The position numbers and the translations under genes were made by a program. 64,000 nucleotides of DNA. Origin: Clostridia bacterium. Lineage in GTDB: Bacteria > Bacillota > Clostridia > Christensenellales > Aristaeellaceae. This document shows, piece after piece, positions 1-7,361 of this stretch. Position 1 is the first letter of the stretch. The number at the start of each line of letters is the position of its first letter. The DNA lies in the NCBI GenBank assembly GCA_017549335.1, contig JAFYVB010000038.1, forward strand, positions 1 to 64,000, in the 5' to 3' direction. The notes beneath the pieces were generated by a model. The model ran no database searches and was not told the origin of the DNA. It was given only the letters and a program-made list of their open reading frames with translations.

Positions 1-1
1 C

Positions 2-967
2 AAGACCCTCCCCGTTTCCGGAATTGATACCGTTGCGGGCGCCACCGTCAGCTCCAACGCCATCATCGACGCGGTGAACACCGTGGAGATCGCTGCTCCT
101 GCCGTGGGCACTGACTACGCCGTGAAGGGCGCCGGCCTCACCGGCACCATCGATATCGTTGTGACCATGGGCGCCGACAACACCATCCAGAAGGTTGCCG
201 TGAACGGCACCGATTCCGCCATGGACGAGTCCTTCGTAGCCAAGTGCGACGAAGCCTTCCTCGCCCAGTTCGTAGGCAAGACCATTCCCGTTTCCGGCAT
301 CGATACCGTAGCCGGCGCGACCGTCAGCTCCAACGCCATCATCGATGCGGTGAACACCGTGGTTGTGGAAGCTCCCGCTGCTGAGGAAGTGAAGGGTACC
401 GAATACCGCGTGAGCGGTCAGGGCTTCACCGGCACCATCAATGTGATGGTGACCGTAGCCGAAGACGGCACCATTCAGAAGGTAGCCATCTTGGGCACCG
501 ATTCCGAATATGACGAAGCCTTTGTCGGCATGTGCGACAAGGATGCGTTCCTCGGTCAGTTTGTCGGCAAGACGACTCCCGTATCCGGCATTGACACCGT
601 AGCCGGCGCTACCGCCAGCTCCAACGGCATCATCGAAGCTGTGAACAAGGTGGTTGTGGAAGCTCCCGCTGCGGAAGAAGCGAAGGGCACCGAATACCGC
701 GTGAGCGGTCAGGGTTTCACCGGCACCATCAATGTGATGGTGACCGTAGCCGAAGACGGCACCATTCAGAAGGTAGCCATCATGGGCACCGATTCCGAAT
801 ATGACGAAGCCTTTGTCGGCATGTGCGACAAGGATGCGTTCCTCGGTCAGTTCGTGGGCAAGACGATCCCCGTGGACGGCATCGATACCGTTGCCGGCGC
901 TACCGCCAGCTCCAAGGGCATCATCGAAGCTGTAAATAAGGTCGTTGTGGGCGATCAGGCGAAATAA
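2..967 (+). CDS. Multi-domain FMN-binding (flavinylated) protein, 5' truncated
   Basis: The reading frame is open from the first bases of the window, so the N-terminus lies upstream. What is visible is one partial and three complete copies of an FMN-binding domain of the RnfG/NqrC type. Each copy ends in a DTVAGAT(V/A)SS motif, which matches the flavinylation signal where ApbE attaches FMN to the threonine. Four such motifs are seen, near nt 30-55, 305-330, 593-618 and 890-915. Proteins of this kind are normally exported and carry electrons outside the membrane; a signal peptide would be in the missing part. It is followed after 12 bp by a DUF1622 gene and then the Rnf genes, which lack rnfG, so it probably supplies the covalent-flavin subunit of the complex. 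Family is certain; the specific role is inferred. Confidence 0.85.
   Translation, partial: KTLPVSGIDTVAGATVSSNAIIDAVNTVEIAAPAVGTDYAVKGAGLTGTIDIVVTMGADNTIQKVAVNGTDSAMDESFVAKCDEAFLAQFVGKTIPVSGIDTVAGATVSSNAIIDAVNTVVVEAPAAEEVKGTEYRVSGQGFTGTINVMVTVAEDGTIQKVAILGTDSEYDEAFVGMCDKDAFLGQFVGKTTPVSGIDTVAGATASSNGIIEAVNKVVVEAPAAEEAKGTEYRVSGQGFTGTINVMVTVAEDGTIQKVAIMGTDSEYDEAFVGMCDKDAFLGQFVGKTIPVDGIDTVAGATASSKGIIEAVNKVVVGDQAK
113..958 (+). repeat. Tandem FMN-domain repeats
   Basis: Three head-to-tail coding repeats of about 288-291 bp start near 113, 401 and 692. Units two and three are almost identical at the nucleotide level, for example the GAATACCGCGTGAGCGGTCA block at 401 and 692, while unit one is more diverged. 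This suggests recent duplication or gene conversion. Confidence 0.85.
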
Positions 968-979
968 GGAGAGATACAA

Positions 980-1354
980 ATGGAAGCAATCATTCATGCT
1001 CTTCAGGAATTCATGCACGGTCTGATCGAGCTGAGCGCACTGGCGCTGGAGCTCGTGGGCGTGCTGCTCATCCTGGGCACTGCCGTCCGCACCGCCATCA
1101 TGGCCATCAAGCATAAGGGCAAGGTTGGCCTGATGCTGGGCAAGGGCATCTCTCTGGCCCTTGAATATCTGCTGGCCAGCGAAGTGCTGCATACGCTGGT
1201 AGCCAAGGATACCGAATCCCTGCTGCTGGTCGCCATGACCATGGTACTGCGCGCCGCCATGACGCTGCTCATCCACTGGGAAACCCATGCGGAAGAAAAG
1301 CACATGAAGGAAGAAGAAAAAGAACAGGCCGAAAAGGAAAAGCACGCTGCTTAA
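980..1354 (+). CDS. DUF1622 family membrane protein
   Basis: A 124-residue protein with hydrophobic segments at about residues 17-40, 58-75 and 78-98, and a strongly charged Glu/Lys-rich C-terminal tail (about 103-124) that is likely cytoplasmic. The pattern resembles the DUF1622 family. It starts 12 bp after the FMN-binding gene behind a GGAGAG ribosome site, so it is in the Rnf operon. DUF1622 proteins have been noted beside flavinylated electron-transfer proteins, and a role as membrane partner of the FMN protein is a reasonable inference. No catalytic residues can be pointed to. Confidence 0.7.
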   Translation: MEAIIHALQEFMHGLIELSALALELVGVLLILGTAVRTAIMAIKHKGKVGLMLGKGISLALEYLLASEVLHTLVAKDTESLLLVAMTMVLRAAMTLLIHWETHAEEKHMKEEEKEQAEKEKHAA

Positions 1355-1384
1355 TGACACCGTGAAGGAGGGGGAGTGGGAAAA

Positions 1385-1789
1385 ATGAAAAAAAGGGACT
1401 TGCTCCTTCTCCTGACCGTAGTTCTGCTGGCGGCGCTGCTGCTGGGCGGCACCATGCTTCTCAGCCGCGGTAAGACAGCCAGCGGGCAGATGCGCATTTT
1501 CGTCAACGGCGCGCTTCATGATACCGTATCCATCGTAAAGGGTCGGGATTATGAAGTAAAGCAGCAGGACGGCAGCGTGAACGTGATCCGCATGACGGAA
1601 GACGGCTTCTATATGCTCTCCTCCACCTGCCACAATCAGCTGTGCATTCAGCAGGGCGAGGCCAATGCCCGGAACTGGACGGCCCGCTCGCTGGGAACGC
1701 ACGTACTGTGCCTGCCCAACCGTGTGGACATCGAACTGGTGCTGACGGACGACAAAACAGTGATCGATCCCAACGCGCCCGATGTATAA
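1385..1789 (+). CDS. NusG domain II-containing protein
   Basis: A 134-residue protein with one N-terminal transmembrane or signal-anchor segment (about residues 6-27), followed by an extracytoplasmic domain of the NusG_II type. Two cysteines in the STCHNQLCIQQG stretch and the LPNRV segment are typical of this family. The ATG at 1385 is preferred over the GTG at 1376 because the AAGGAGGGGG site at 1364-1373 is spaced correctly only for the ATG. Such proteins are recurrent companions of Rnf and flavin-transfer loci in Clostridia; the biochemical function is not established. It sits between the DUF1622 gene and rnfC, in the same operon. Confidence 0.75.
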   Translation: MKKRDLLLLLTVVLLAALLLGGTMLLSRGKTASGQMRIFVNGALHDTVSIVKGRDYEVKQQDGSVNVIRMTEDGFYMLSSTCHNQLCIQQGEANARNWTARSLGTHVLCLPNRVDIELVLTDDKTVIDPNAPDV

Positions 1790-1870
1790 TCTTCCGATAA
1801 AACGTATCCGTGCCGCATCGGCGGCTTGCAACATAGTCAATCTACAATCAACATAAAAGGTGGGATCGCA

Positions 1871-3187
1871 TTGAAAGCAACATTCCGCGGGGGCGTCCAT
1901 CCGGCGCATCACAGCAAGAACCAGTCCAAGGGCCTTGCCATTCGTGAATTTGTGACCGATACCGTTCAGATTCCTCTGAATATGCATATCGGCGCGCCCT
2001 CTAATCCCTGTGTTCAGAAAGGCGATCTGGTCAAGATGGGCCAGATGATCGCCGAGCCCGTCGGCTTCCTGGGCGTGCCCGTACACGCCAGCGTTTCCGG
2101 CGAAGTTATCGACGTTTGCCCCATGCCCACGCTGGGTGAAAACCCTGCCATGAGCGTTATCATCAAGAACGACTTTAAGGACGAATGGACCGAGCTGCAT
2201 CCCCTGGGCGATGTGGAGACCGTTGATCCTTCCCTGATCATCCCCGCCGTCAAGGCTGCGGGTATCGTGGGTATGGGTGGCGCTTCCTTCCCCACTCATG
2301 TCAAGCTCTCCATCAAGCCCGAACAGCAGTGCGACTACATCCTCGCCAACGGCGCGGAGTGTGAAACGCACCTGACCTGCGACCATCGCCTGATGCTTGA
2401 AGAAGCAGAGCGCGTGGTGGGCGGTCTGCGCGCCGTGATGCGTGCCGTAGGCTGCAAGCAGGGCGTCATCGGTATCGAAGACAACAAGCCCGATGCCATC
2501 GAAGCCATGCAGAAGGCCTGCGAAGGCCGCGAAGGCGTGCGCGTTCAGGTACTGGCCACCAAGTACCCCCAGGGCGGTGAAAAGCAGCTGATCGAAGCCA
2601 TCACCGGCCGTCAGGTACCCACCGGCGGTCTGCCCATCGGCTGCGGCTGCATCGTGGTCAACGTGGCCACCTGCGCTGCCATCTATGACGCTGTGACCAA
2701 GGGTATGCCCCTGGTTCAGCGCATCACCACCGTTACCGGCGCTGTGCGCACCCCCGCGAACCTGCGCGTCCGCATCGGTACGCTGGCGGATACCATTATC
2801 GGGGAGTGCGGCGGCTTCAGCACCGAGCCCGGCAAGATCTTTGCCGGCGGCGCTATGACCGGTATGTGCTTGCCCGATACCATGCAGCCCATCACCAAGG
2901 CGGGCGGCGGTATCGTTGTCATGACCAAGGAACAGGCTCTCACCGGCGAAGAAAGCCCCTGCATCCGCTGCGGCAAGTGTCAGGAGATCTGCCCCATCGG
3001 CCTCAAGCCCCTGCAGCTGAAGCTCTCCTGCGATGCTGAGGACTTTGACAAGGCCAAGAAGCAGAACCTGATGGACTGCACGCTGTGCGGCAGCTGCTCT
3101 TTCATCTGCCCGGCTCGCCGTCACCTGACGGTTTCCTTCAAGATTGCGAAACAAAAGATCGCCGCGCTGGCGAGAAAAGGAGGCTAA
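1871..3187 (+). CDS. rnfC: Rnf electron transport complex subunit C
   Basis: A 438-residue subunit of the ferredoxin:NAD+ oxidoreductase (Rnf) complex. It carries the NADH-binding, NuoF-like region with the GMGGASFPTHVKL loop, then two C-terminal [4Fe-4S] motifs, CIRCGKCQEICP (about residues 363-374) and CTLCGSCSFICP (about 402-413). The start is taken as TTG at 1871 because the AAAGGTGGGAT ribosome site lies just upstream and the protein then begins MKATFRGGVHP, the usual RnfC N-terminus; the longer frame from 1826 has no such support. RnfC is peripheral on the cytoplasmic side and exchanges electrons with NAD(H). It is followed after 6 bp by rnfD. Confidence 0.95.
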   Translation: MKATFRGGVHPAHHSKNQSKGLAIREFVTDTVQIPLNMHIGAPSNPCVQKGDLVKMGQMIAEPVGFLGVPVHASVSGEVIDVCPMPTLGENPAMSVIIKNDFKDEWTELHPLGDVETVDPSLIIPAVKAAGIVGMGGASFPTHVKLSIKPEQQCDYILANGAECETHLTCDHRLMLEEAERVVGGLRAVMRAVGCKQGVIGIEDNKPDAIEAMQKACEGREGVRVQVLATKYPQGGEKQLIEAITGRQVPTGGLPIGCGCIVVNVATCAAIYDAVTKGMPLVQRITTVTGAVRTPANLRVRIGTLADTIIGECGGFSTEPGKIFAGGAMTGMCLPDTMQPITKAGGGIVVMTKEQALTGEESPCIRCGKCQEICPIGLKPLQLKLSCDAEDFDKAKKQNLMDCTLCGSCSFICPARRHLTVSFKIAKQKIAALARKGG

Positions 3188-3193
3188 GGCGCA

Positions 3194-4114
3194 ATGAGTC
3201 TGATTCTCTCTTCCGCGCCGCACATCAAGACGGCGGATACCACGCAGCGCCTGATGCTCAATGTGATCATCGCTCTGCTGCCCTGCGCCATCGCCGGCGT
3301 ACTCTTCTTCGGCTACGGCGCTGCCATCGTGCTGGCTGTTGCTGTTGCAAGCGCCGTGCTGGCTGAGTTTGTCTGGCAGAAGCTGACGCACCAGAAGGTT
3401 CGCATCGCGGATTGCTCCGCGGCGCTCACCGGCCTTCTGCTGGGTCTGTGCATCAGCCCCGTGACCCCCTGGTGGGTGGTCATGATCGGCTCCTTCTTCG
3501 CCATCATCGTCGTCAAGCAGCTCTTTGGCGGCATCGGCGATAACTTCCTCAACCCCGCTCTGACTGCCCGCGCTGTACTGCTGGCCTCCTGGCCCGCTTA
3601 CCTGACCACCCACATCGCCGCCAACGGCTTTGCGGACGTAGTCACCAGCGCCACTCCTCTGGCTTCTTCCTTCTCCACCATGAACCTGCTGCTGGGCAAT
3701 GTTCCCGGTGCCGTGGGTGAAACCAGCAAGATCGCCATCCTCATCGGTCTGGCTTACCTGCTGATCACCAAGACCATCCGCTGGGAGATCCCCGTATTCG
3801 TGGTGCTGTCCACCATGGCTACCAGCTGGATCCTGGGCTCCGACCCCGTGCTGAGCATCCTCACCGGCGGCGTGCTCTTCGGTGCCGTGTTCATGGCCAC
3901 CGACTATGTCACCAGCCCCATGAACCGCTGGGCACAGATTGTGTATGCCATCGGCATCGGCGTGATCATTGTGATCATCCGTAAGTTCGGTGACTATCCC
4001 GAAGGCGTGACCTACGCCATCCTGCTGATGAACATCGCCGCGCCCCTGCTGGACCGTGTCATGCCCGAAGGCAAGGTTTACGGCCATTCCAAGAAGAAGG
4101 AGGCCAAAGCGTAA
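3194..4114 (+). CDS. rnfD: Rnf electron transport complex subunit D
   Basis: A 306-residue polytopic membrane protein of the NqrB/RnfD family. The TSATPLAS motif at about residues 151-158 contains the threonine (T154) that normally receives covalent FMN. The long hydrophobic segments and the GGIGDNFLNPALTARA stretch (about 112-127) are family hallmarks. It forms part of the ion-translocating core. Its stop codon overlaps the ATG of rnfE (TAATG), implying translational coupling. In most Rnf operons rnfG would follow here; it does not. Confidence 0.95.
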   Translation: MSLILSSAPHIKTADTTQRLMLNVIIALLPCAIAGVLFFGYGAAIVLAVAVASAVLAEFVWQKLTHQKVRIADCSAALTGLLLGLCISPVTPWWVVMIGSFFAIIVVKQLFGGIGDNFLNPALTARAVLLASWPAYLTTHIAANGFADVVTSATPLASSFSTMNLLLGNVPGAVGETSKIAILIGLAYLLITKTIRWEIPVFVVLSTMATSWILGSDPVLSILTGGVLFGAVFMATDYVTSPMNRWAQIVYAIGIGVIIVIIRKFGDYPEGVTYAILLMNIAAPLLDRVMPEGKVYGHSKKKEAKA

Positions 4115-4731
4115 TGAGCGAGAAGAAAATGAATCTGGGCCGCGTCTTTATGAACGGCATCCTCAGCGAAAACCCCACCTTCCGTCTGGTGCTGGGCTGC
4201 TGCCCCACGCTGGCGGTAACCACCAGCGCCATCAACGGCGTTGGCATGGGTCTGGCGGCCACCTTCGTACTGGTGTGCTCCAACATCGTCATCTCCCTGC
4301 TGCGCAACTTCATCCCCGGCAAGGTGCGCATCCCCGCCTTCATCACCGTGATCGCCACCTTCGTGACCATCATCGAGATGCTGCTGCACGCCTTTGTGCC
4401 TTCTCTGTTTGAGAGCCTGGGCATCTTCATCCCCCTGATCGTGGTCAACTGCATCATCCTCGCCCGCGCCGAAGCCTTCGCCAGCAAGAACGGTGTCGTT
4501 TCTTCCGCTGTGGACGGTCTGGGCATGGGTATCGGCTTCACGCTGGCGCTGGCGCTGATCGGCTGCGTGCGTGAGCTGCTGGGCAACGGTTCCCTGTTTG
4601 GCACTGCGGTGCTGGGCACTGCGTATGAGCCCATGCTCATCGCGGTCCTGCCTGCCGGCGGCTTCATCATCTTCGGTCTGCTGCTGGGCATCATCAATGC
4701 CATCGGCAACCATCGGAAGGAGGCCAAATAA
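4114..4731 (+). CDS. rnfE: Rnf electron transport complex subunit E
   Basis: A 205-residue integral membrane subunit of the RnfE/NqrD family. It opens with a short hydrophilic segment, then the NPTFRLVLGCCPTLAVTT stretch containing the conserved cysteine near the first helix, and about six transmembrane segments; a second conserved cysteine lies in VVNCIILARAEAFAS. RnfE pairs with RnfA to form the inverted-symmetry core that holds an intramembrane iron-sulfur cluster. It ends one base before the rnfA start, so the two are coupled. Confidence 0.95.
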   Translation: MSEKKMNLGRVFMNGILSENPTFRLVLGCCPTLAVTTSAINGVGMGLAATFVLVCSNIVISLLRNFIPGKVRIPAFITVIATFVTIIEMLLHAFVPSLFESLGIFIPLIVVNCIILARAEAFASKNGVVSSAVDGLGMGIGFTLALALIGCVRELLGNGSLFGTAVLGTAYEPMLIAVLPAGGFIIFGLLLGIINAIGNHRKEAK

Positions 4732-5304
4732 ATGAATATCTGGCTCTTCATGATCAGCTGCATCCTGACCAACAACTTCATCTTCTCCAAGTTCCTGGGC
4801 ATCTGCCCCTTCCTGGGCGTCAGCAGCAAGGTAGGCACCGCCGCCTCCATGGGTCTGGCTGTTACCTTCGTTATGACGCTGGCTTCCCTGATCTGCTATA
4901 TGCTCAACACCTGGGTGCTGATTCCCCTGGGCCTGGGCTTCATGCAGACCATCGTGTACATTCTGGTAATCGCTTCTCTGGTGCAGTTCGTTGAAATGTT
5001 CCTGAAGAAGTCCATGCCCGCCATCTACTCTGCGCTGGGCATCTATCTGCCCCTGATCACCACCAACTGCGCGGTGCTGGGCGTTGCCACCCTGAACGCG
5101 TCCGAAGGCTACAATATGCTCTTCAGCGTGCTCAACGGCACCTTCTCTGCGCTGGGCTTCCTGCTGGCGATCGTGCTGATGGCCGGCGTTCGTGAGCGTC
5201 TGGAAAGCAGCAAGATCCCTGCCTGCATGAAGGGCTTCCCCATCAGCCTGGTAACCGCCGGCCTGATGGCTCTGGCTTTCATGGGCTTCAGCGGTCTGGC
5301 TTAA
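4732..5304 (+). CDS. rnfA: Rnf electron transport complex subunit A
   Basis: A 190-residue, six-helix membrane protein of the RnfA/NqrE family, homologous to RnfE. The conserved cysteines occur in the LGICPFLGV segment (about residue 25) and the TTNCAVLGVA segment (about residue 108), where the two half-sites of the membrane [2Fe-2S] cluster are expected. It is followed after 14 bp, including an AAGGAGG ribosome site, by rnfB. Confidence 0.95.
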   Translation: MNIWLFMISCILTNNFIFSKFLGICPFLGVSSKVGTAASMGLAVTFVMTLASLICYMLNTWVLIPLGLGFMQTIVYILVIASLVQFVEMFLKKSMPAIYSALGIYLPLITTNCAVLGVATLNASEGYNMLFSVLNGTFSALGFLLAIVLMAGVRERLESSKIPACMKGFPISLVTAGLMALAFMGFSGLA

Positions 5305-5318
5305 GGAGGTAGAAAGAT

Positions 5319-6104
5319 ATGTCTATTCTTTATGCCGGTCTGGTACTGGGCGGAATCGGTTTCGTATTCGGTCTGGTTCTGACCTTCGCTGCCAAGGCTT
5401 TCTGTGTGGAAGCCGATGAGCGCGTGGATCAGATTCGTGAATGCCTCGCCGGCGCCAACTGCGGCGCTTGCGGTTACCCCGGCTGCGACGGTTTCGCCAA
5501 GGCTGTGGTGGAAGGCAAAGCCTCTGTGAACGGCTGCGCTCCCGCCGGTGAAGCGGGCGCCAAGAAGATTGCCGCTATCATGGGTCTGGAAGCCGAGGCT
5601 GTGGAAGCCAAGGTTGCCTGCGTTATGTGCCAGGGCGTCAACGGCGAAGCCAAGGAAAAGTACAAGTACGACGGCTATCAGAGCTGTCTGGCGGCTGTCG
5701 GTATCGCCGGCGGTCCCAAGAGCTGCCGCTTTGCCTGTCTGGGTCTGGGCGATTGCGTGAACAAGTGTAAGTTCGGCGCCATCTCCCTCAAGGACGGCGT
5801 GGCTGTCATCGATCCCGACAAGTGCACCGCTTGCGGCGCTTGCGTGGAAGCCTGCCCCCGCCACGTCATCTCTCTCCTGCCTGCCAAGCAGCAGGTCACC
5901 GTGCGCTGCCACAACACCGAAAATGCCAAGGCTGCCCGCGCGGTTTGCTCCAATGCCTGCATCGGCTGCGGTCGCTGCAAGAAGGAATGCGAATATGACG
6001 CTATCACCGTTGAAAACGGTCTGGCCCATATCGATCCCGAAAAGTGCACCGCCTGCGGCAAGTGCGCCGGCGTTTGCCCCTGCACCTGCATTGTGGTAAA
6101 GTAA
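5319..6104 (+). CDS. rnfB: Rnf electron transport complex subunit B, multi-ferredoxin
   Basis: A 261-residue subunit that accepts electrons from reduced ferredoxin. Residues 1-25 form a membrane anchor. Cysteines C48, C51, C56 and C73 in the CGACGYPGC region bind the first [4Fe-4S] cluster. Downstream are further ferredoxin-type cysteine sets, including CTACGACVEACP, CIGCGRCKKEC and CTACGKCAGVCPCTC, which is the cluster-rich clostridial form rather than the shorter proteobacterial one. It is the last gene of the operon and is followed by a strong hairpin terminator. Confidence 0.95.
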   Translation: MSILYAGLVLGGIGFVFGLVLTFAAKAFCVEADERVDQIRECLAGANCGACGYPGCDGFAKAVVEGKASVNGCAPAGEAGAKKIAAIMGLEAEAVEAKVACVMCQGVNGEAKEKYKYDGYQSCLAAVGIAGGPKSCRFACLGLGDCVNKCKFGAISLKDGVAVIDPDKCTACGACVEACPRHVISLLPAKQQVTVRCHNTENAKAARAVCSNACIGCGRCKKECEYDAITVENGLAHIDPEKCTACGKCAGVCPCTCIVVK

Positions 6105-6118
6105 TCCAAAAACAAAAA

Positions 6119-6152
6119 AGTCCCCGATACCGCAAGGTATCGGGGACTTTTT
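6119..6152. terminator. Bidirectional terminator between rnf and phage cluster
   Basis: A 13-bp stem, AGTCCCCGATACC paired with GGTATCGGGGACT around a GCAA loop, has T-runs on both strands. It can end the rnf transcript (+) and the phage late transcript (-). Confidence 0.9.
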
Positions 6153-6172
6153 ATGTGCGCGGGAGAGAGGAC

Positions 6173-6199
6173 GTTTCTCTTTTGACGCAAAAGAGAAAC
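6173..6199. repeat. Perfect 12-bp inverted repeat
   Basis: GTTTCTCTTTTG and CAAAAGAGAAAC flank a 3-nt centre (ACG) just past the holin stop codon. There is no T-run, so it is more likely an mRNA 3'-end stem or a junction relic than a terminator. Confidence 0.6.
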
Positions 6200-6213
6200 A
6201 GAAAACCTGCGAT

Positions 6214-6627
6214 TCACTTTTCTTCGGTCAGCTGTACCAGAATGTTGCGCAGCGTTTCGGGGATGGGCAGACCGATGCGGGCGGCGTTTTCCAGCATGGA
6301 AATGCCTTCGTTGGACAGGTAGAAACAAATCACGGCGCTGCGCAGCGCACCGCTTCCGCCGGTGATGTGCTGATCCATCATGTGCGCGGCACCCACCATC
6401 AGCACGATGAGTACCTTTTTGCAGATGCCCTTAAAGCCAATGGCGCTGGACAGCTGTTTTTCCAGAACGGCGTGCATCACGCCGGTGAGGTAATCCAGAA
6501 TCATGCAGGCGAGAAGCACGGTCATCAGGCTGTCCATGCCGCCCACCAGGGCGCTTACTGCGCCGCCGAAAAAGGAGAAAACCAGCTTGATGCGCAGCCA
6601 GATCTCCTGCAGGGGAAGGTTTTTCAT
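6214..6627 (-). CDS. Phage holin
   Basis: A 137-residue protein with transmembrane segments at about residues 18-35, 35-55 and 73-90, typical of the holin 4 / toxin-secretion holin family. Holins open the cytoplasmic membrane so that the endolysin can reach the wall. The ATG at 6627 was chosen because a GGAAACC-type ribosome site precedes it and it overlaps the amidase stop by four bases; the longer upstream frame is only the shadow of the amidase gene. It is the last gene of the late operon. Confidence 0.85.
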   Translation of the reverse strand: MKNLPLQEIWLRIKLVFSFFGGAVSALVGGMDSLMTVLLACMILDYLTGVMHAVLEKQLSSAIGFKGICKKVLIVLMVGAAHMMDQHITGGSGALRSAVICFYLSNEGISMLENAARIGLPIPETLRNILVQLTEEK

Positions 6628-7352
6628 AGGGTTTCCTTTCTTGGGTCTTCCATTGTTTTGCGCCACGCTTCCAGCGCGGCTACGCGGTCTTCCAGGGAGG
6701 GCGCGGCAGGCGGAGGAAGAAGCTTTCCCTCCTGCTGCCACCATGCCTCCATGCCGTCGGCAATGGCACAGGCGATCTCCCGGGGATGCTCATGTACCCA
6801 TTTGGCGTCTTCAACGTTGGTATTGCCGTAGCCCAGCTCCAGATAACAGCCTGCGCCCAGGCAGGAGGAGGTTTCGATCGCGCTGTATTCCCGGGTGGAA
6901 ATGCGGCTGTCGTAGATCTTTCCGATAGCCTCTGCGATGGCGGAGCAGAGGCGCTTGCTTTTTTCACTGCGCTCGCCGTATTTCTTCGGCGGATACATGG
7001 CCTGCACGCCGCGGACGCTTGTGCTGTTGTTAGCGTTGGTGTGGATCGCCAGATGCAGGTCAGGATCATGAGCATTCAATTCCTTCATGGCGCTGCGGGT
7101 GGATTCGGTGGCTTTGCTGCTTGGCCACGATTTGCGGTATTTTTTATCGGCCATGTAGACGGTGTGTCCGCGGCGGGTCAGCTCCTTTTCCAATGCTTCG
7201 CCGATCAGCCAGCAGTGCTTCATTTCGCAGCACATGGTTTCCGTGCATTTTTCAGCGCACTTTTCCTGATGATTCTGATACAGATCGCAGCTTTTGCGCC
7301 CGTCCAGCGCACAGCGGTTGCTGTGCGGGGCGGGACGGATGGAAATCTTCAT
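6624..7352 (-). CDS. N-acetylmuramoyl-L-alanine amidase (endolysin)
   Basis: A 242-residue protein of the amidase_3 type. Zinc-ligand candidates are the histidine in RPAPHSNRC (near residue 10), the glutamate in the helix starting CCEMKHCWLIGEAL, and the histidine in HLAIHTNANNS; the catalytic glutamate is probably in YLELGYGNTN. The C-terminal 35 residues are Pro-rich, then helical (SLEDRVAALEAWRK), and may aid wall binding or oligomerisation. It has no signal peptide, as expected for holin-dependent release, and its gene is coupled to the downstream holin. Confidence 0.85.
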   Translation of the reverse strand: MKISIRPAPHSNRCALDGRKSCDLYQNHQEKCAEKCTETMCCEMKHCWLIGEALEKELTRRGHTVYMADKKYRKSWPSSKATESTRSAMKELNAHDPDLHLAIHTNANNSTSVRGVQAMYPPKKYGERSEKSKRLCSAIAEAIGKIYDSRISTREYSAIETSSCLGAGCYLELGYGNTNVEDAKWVHEHPREIACAIADGMEAWWQQEGKLLPPPAAPSLEDRVAALEAWRKTMEDPRKETL

Positions 7353-7361
7353 AAGTTCTCC

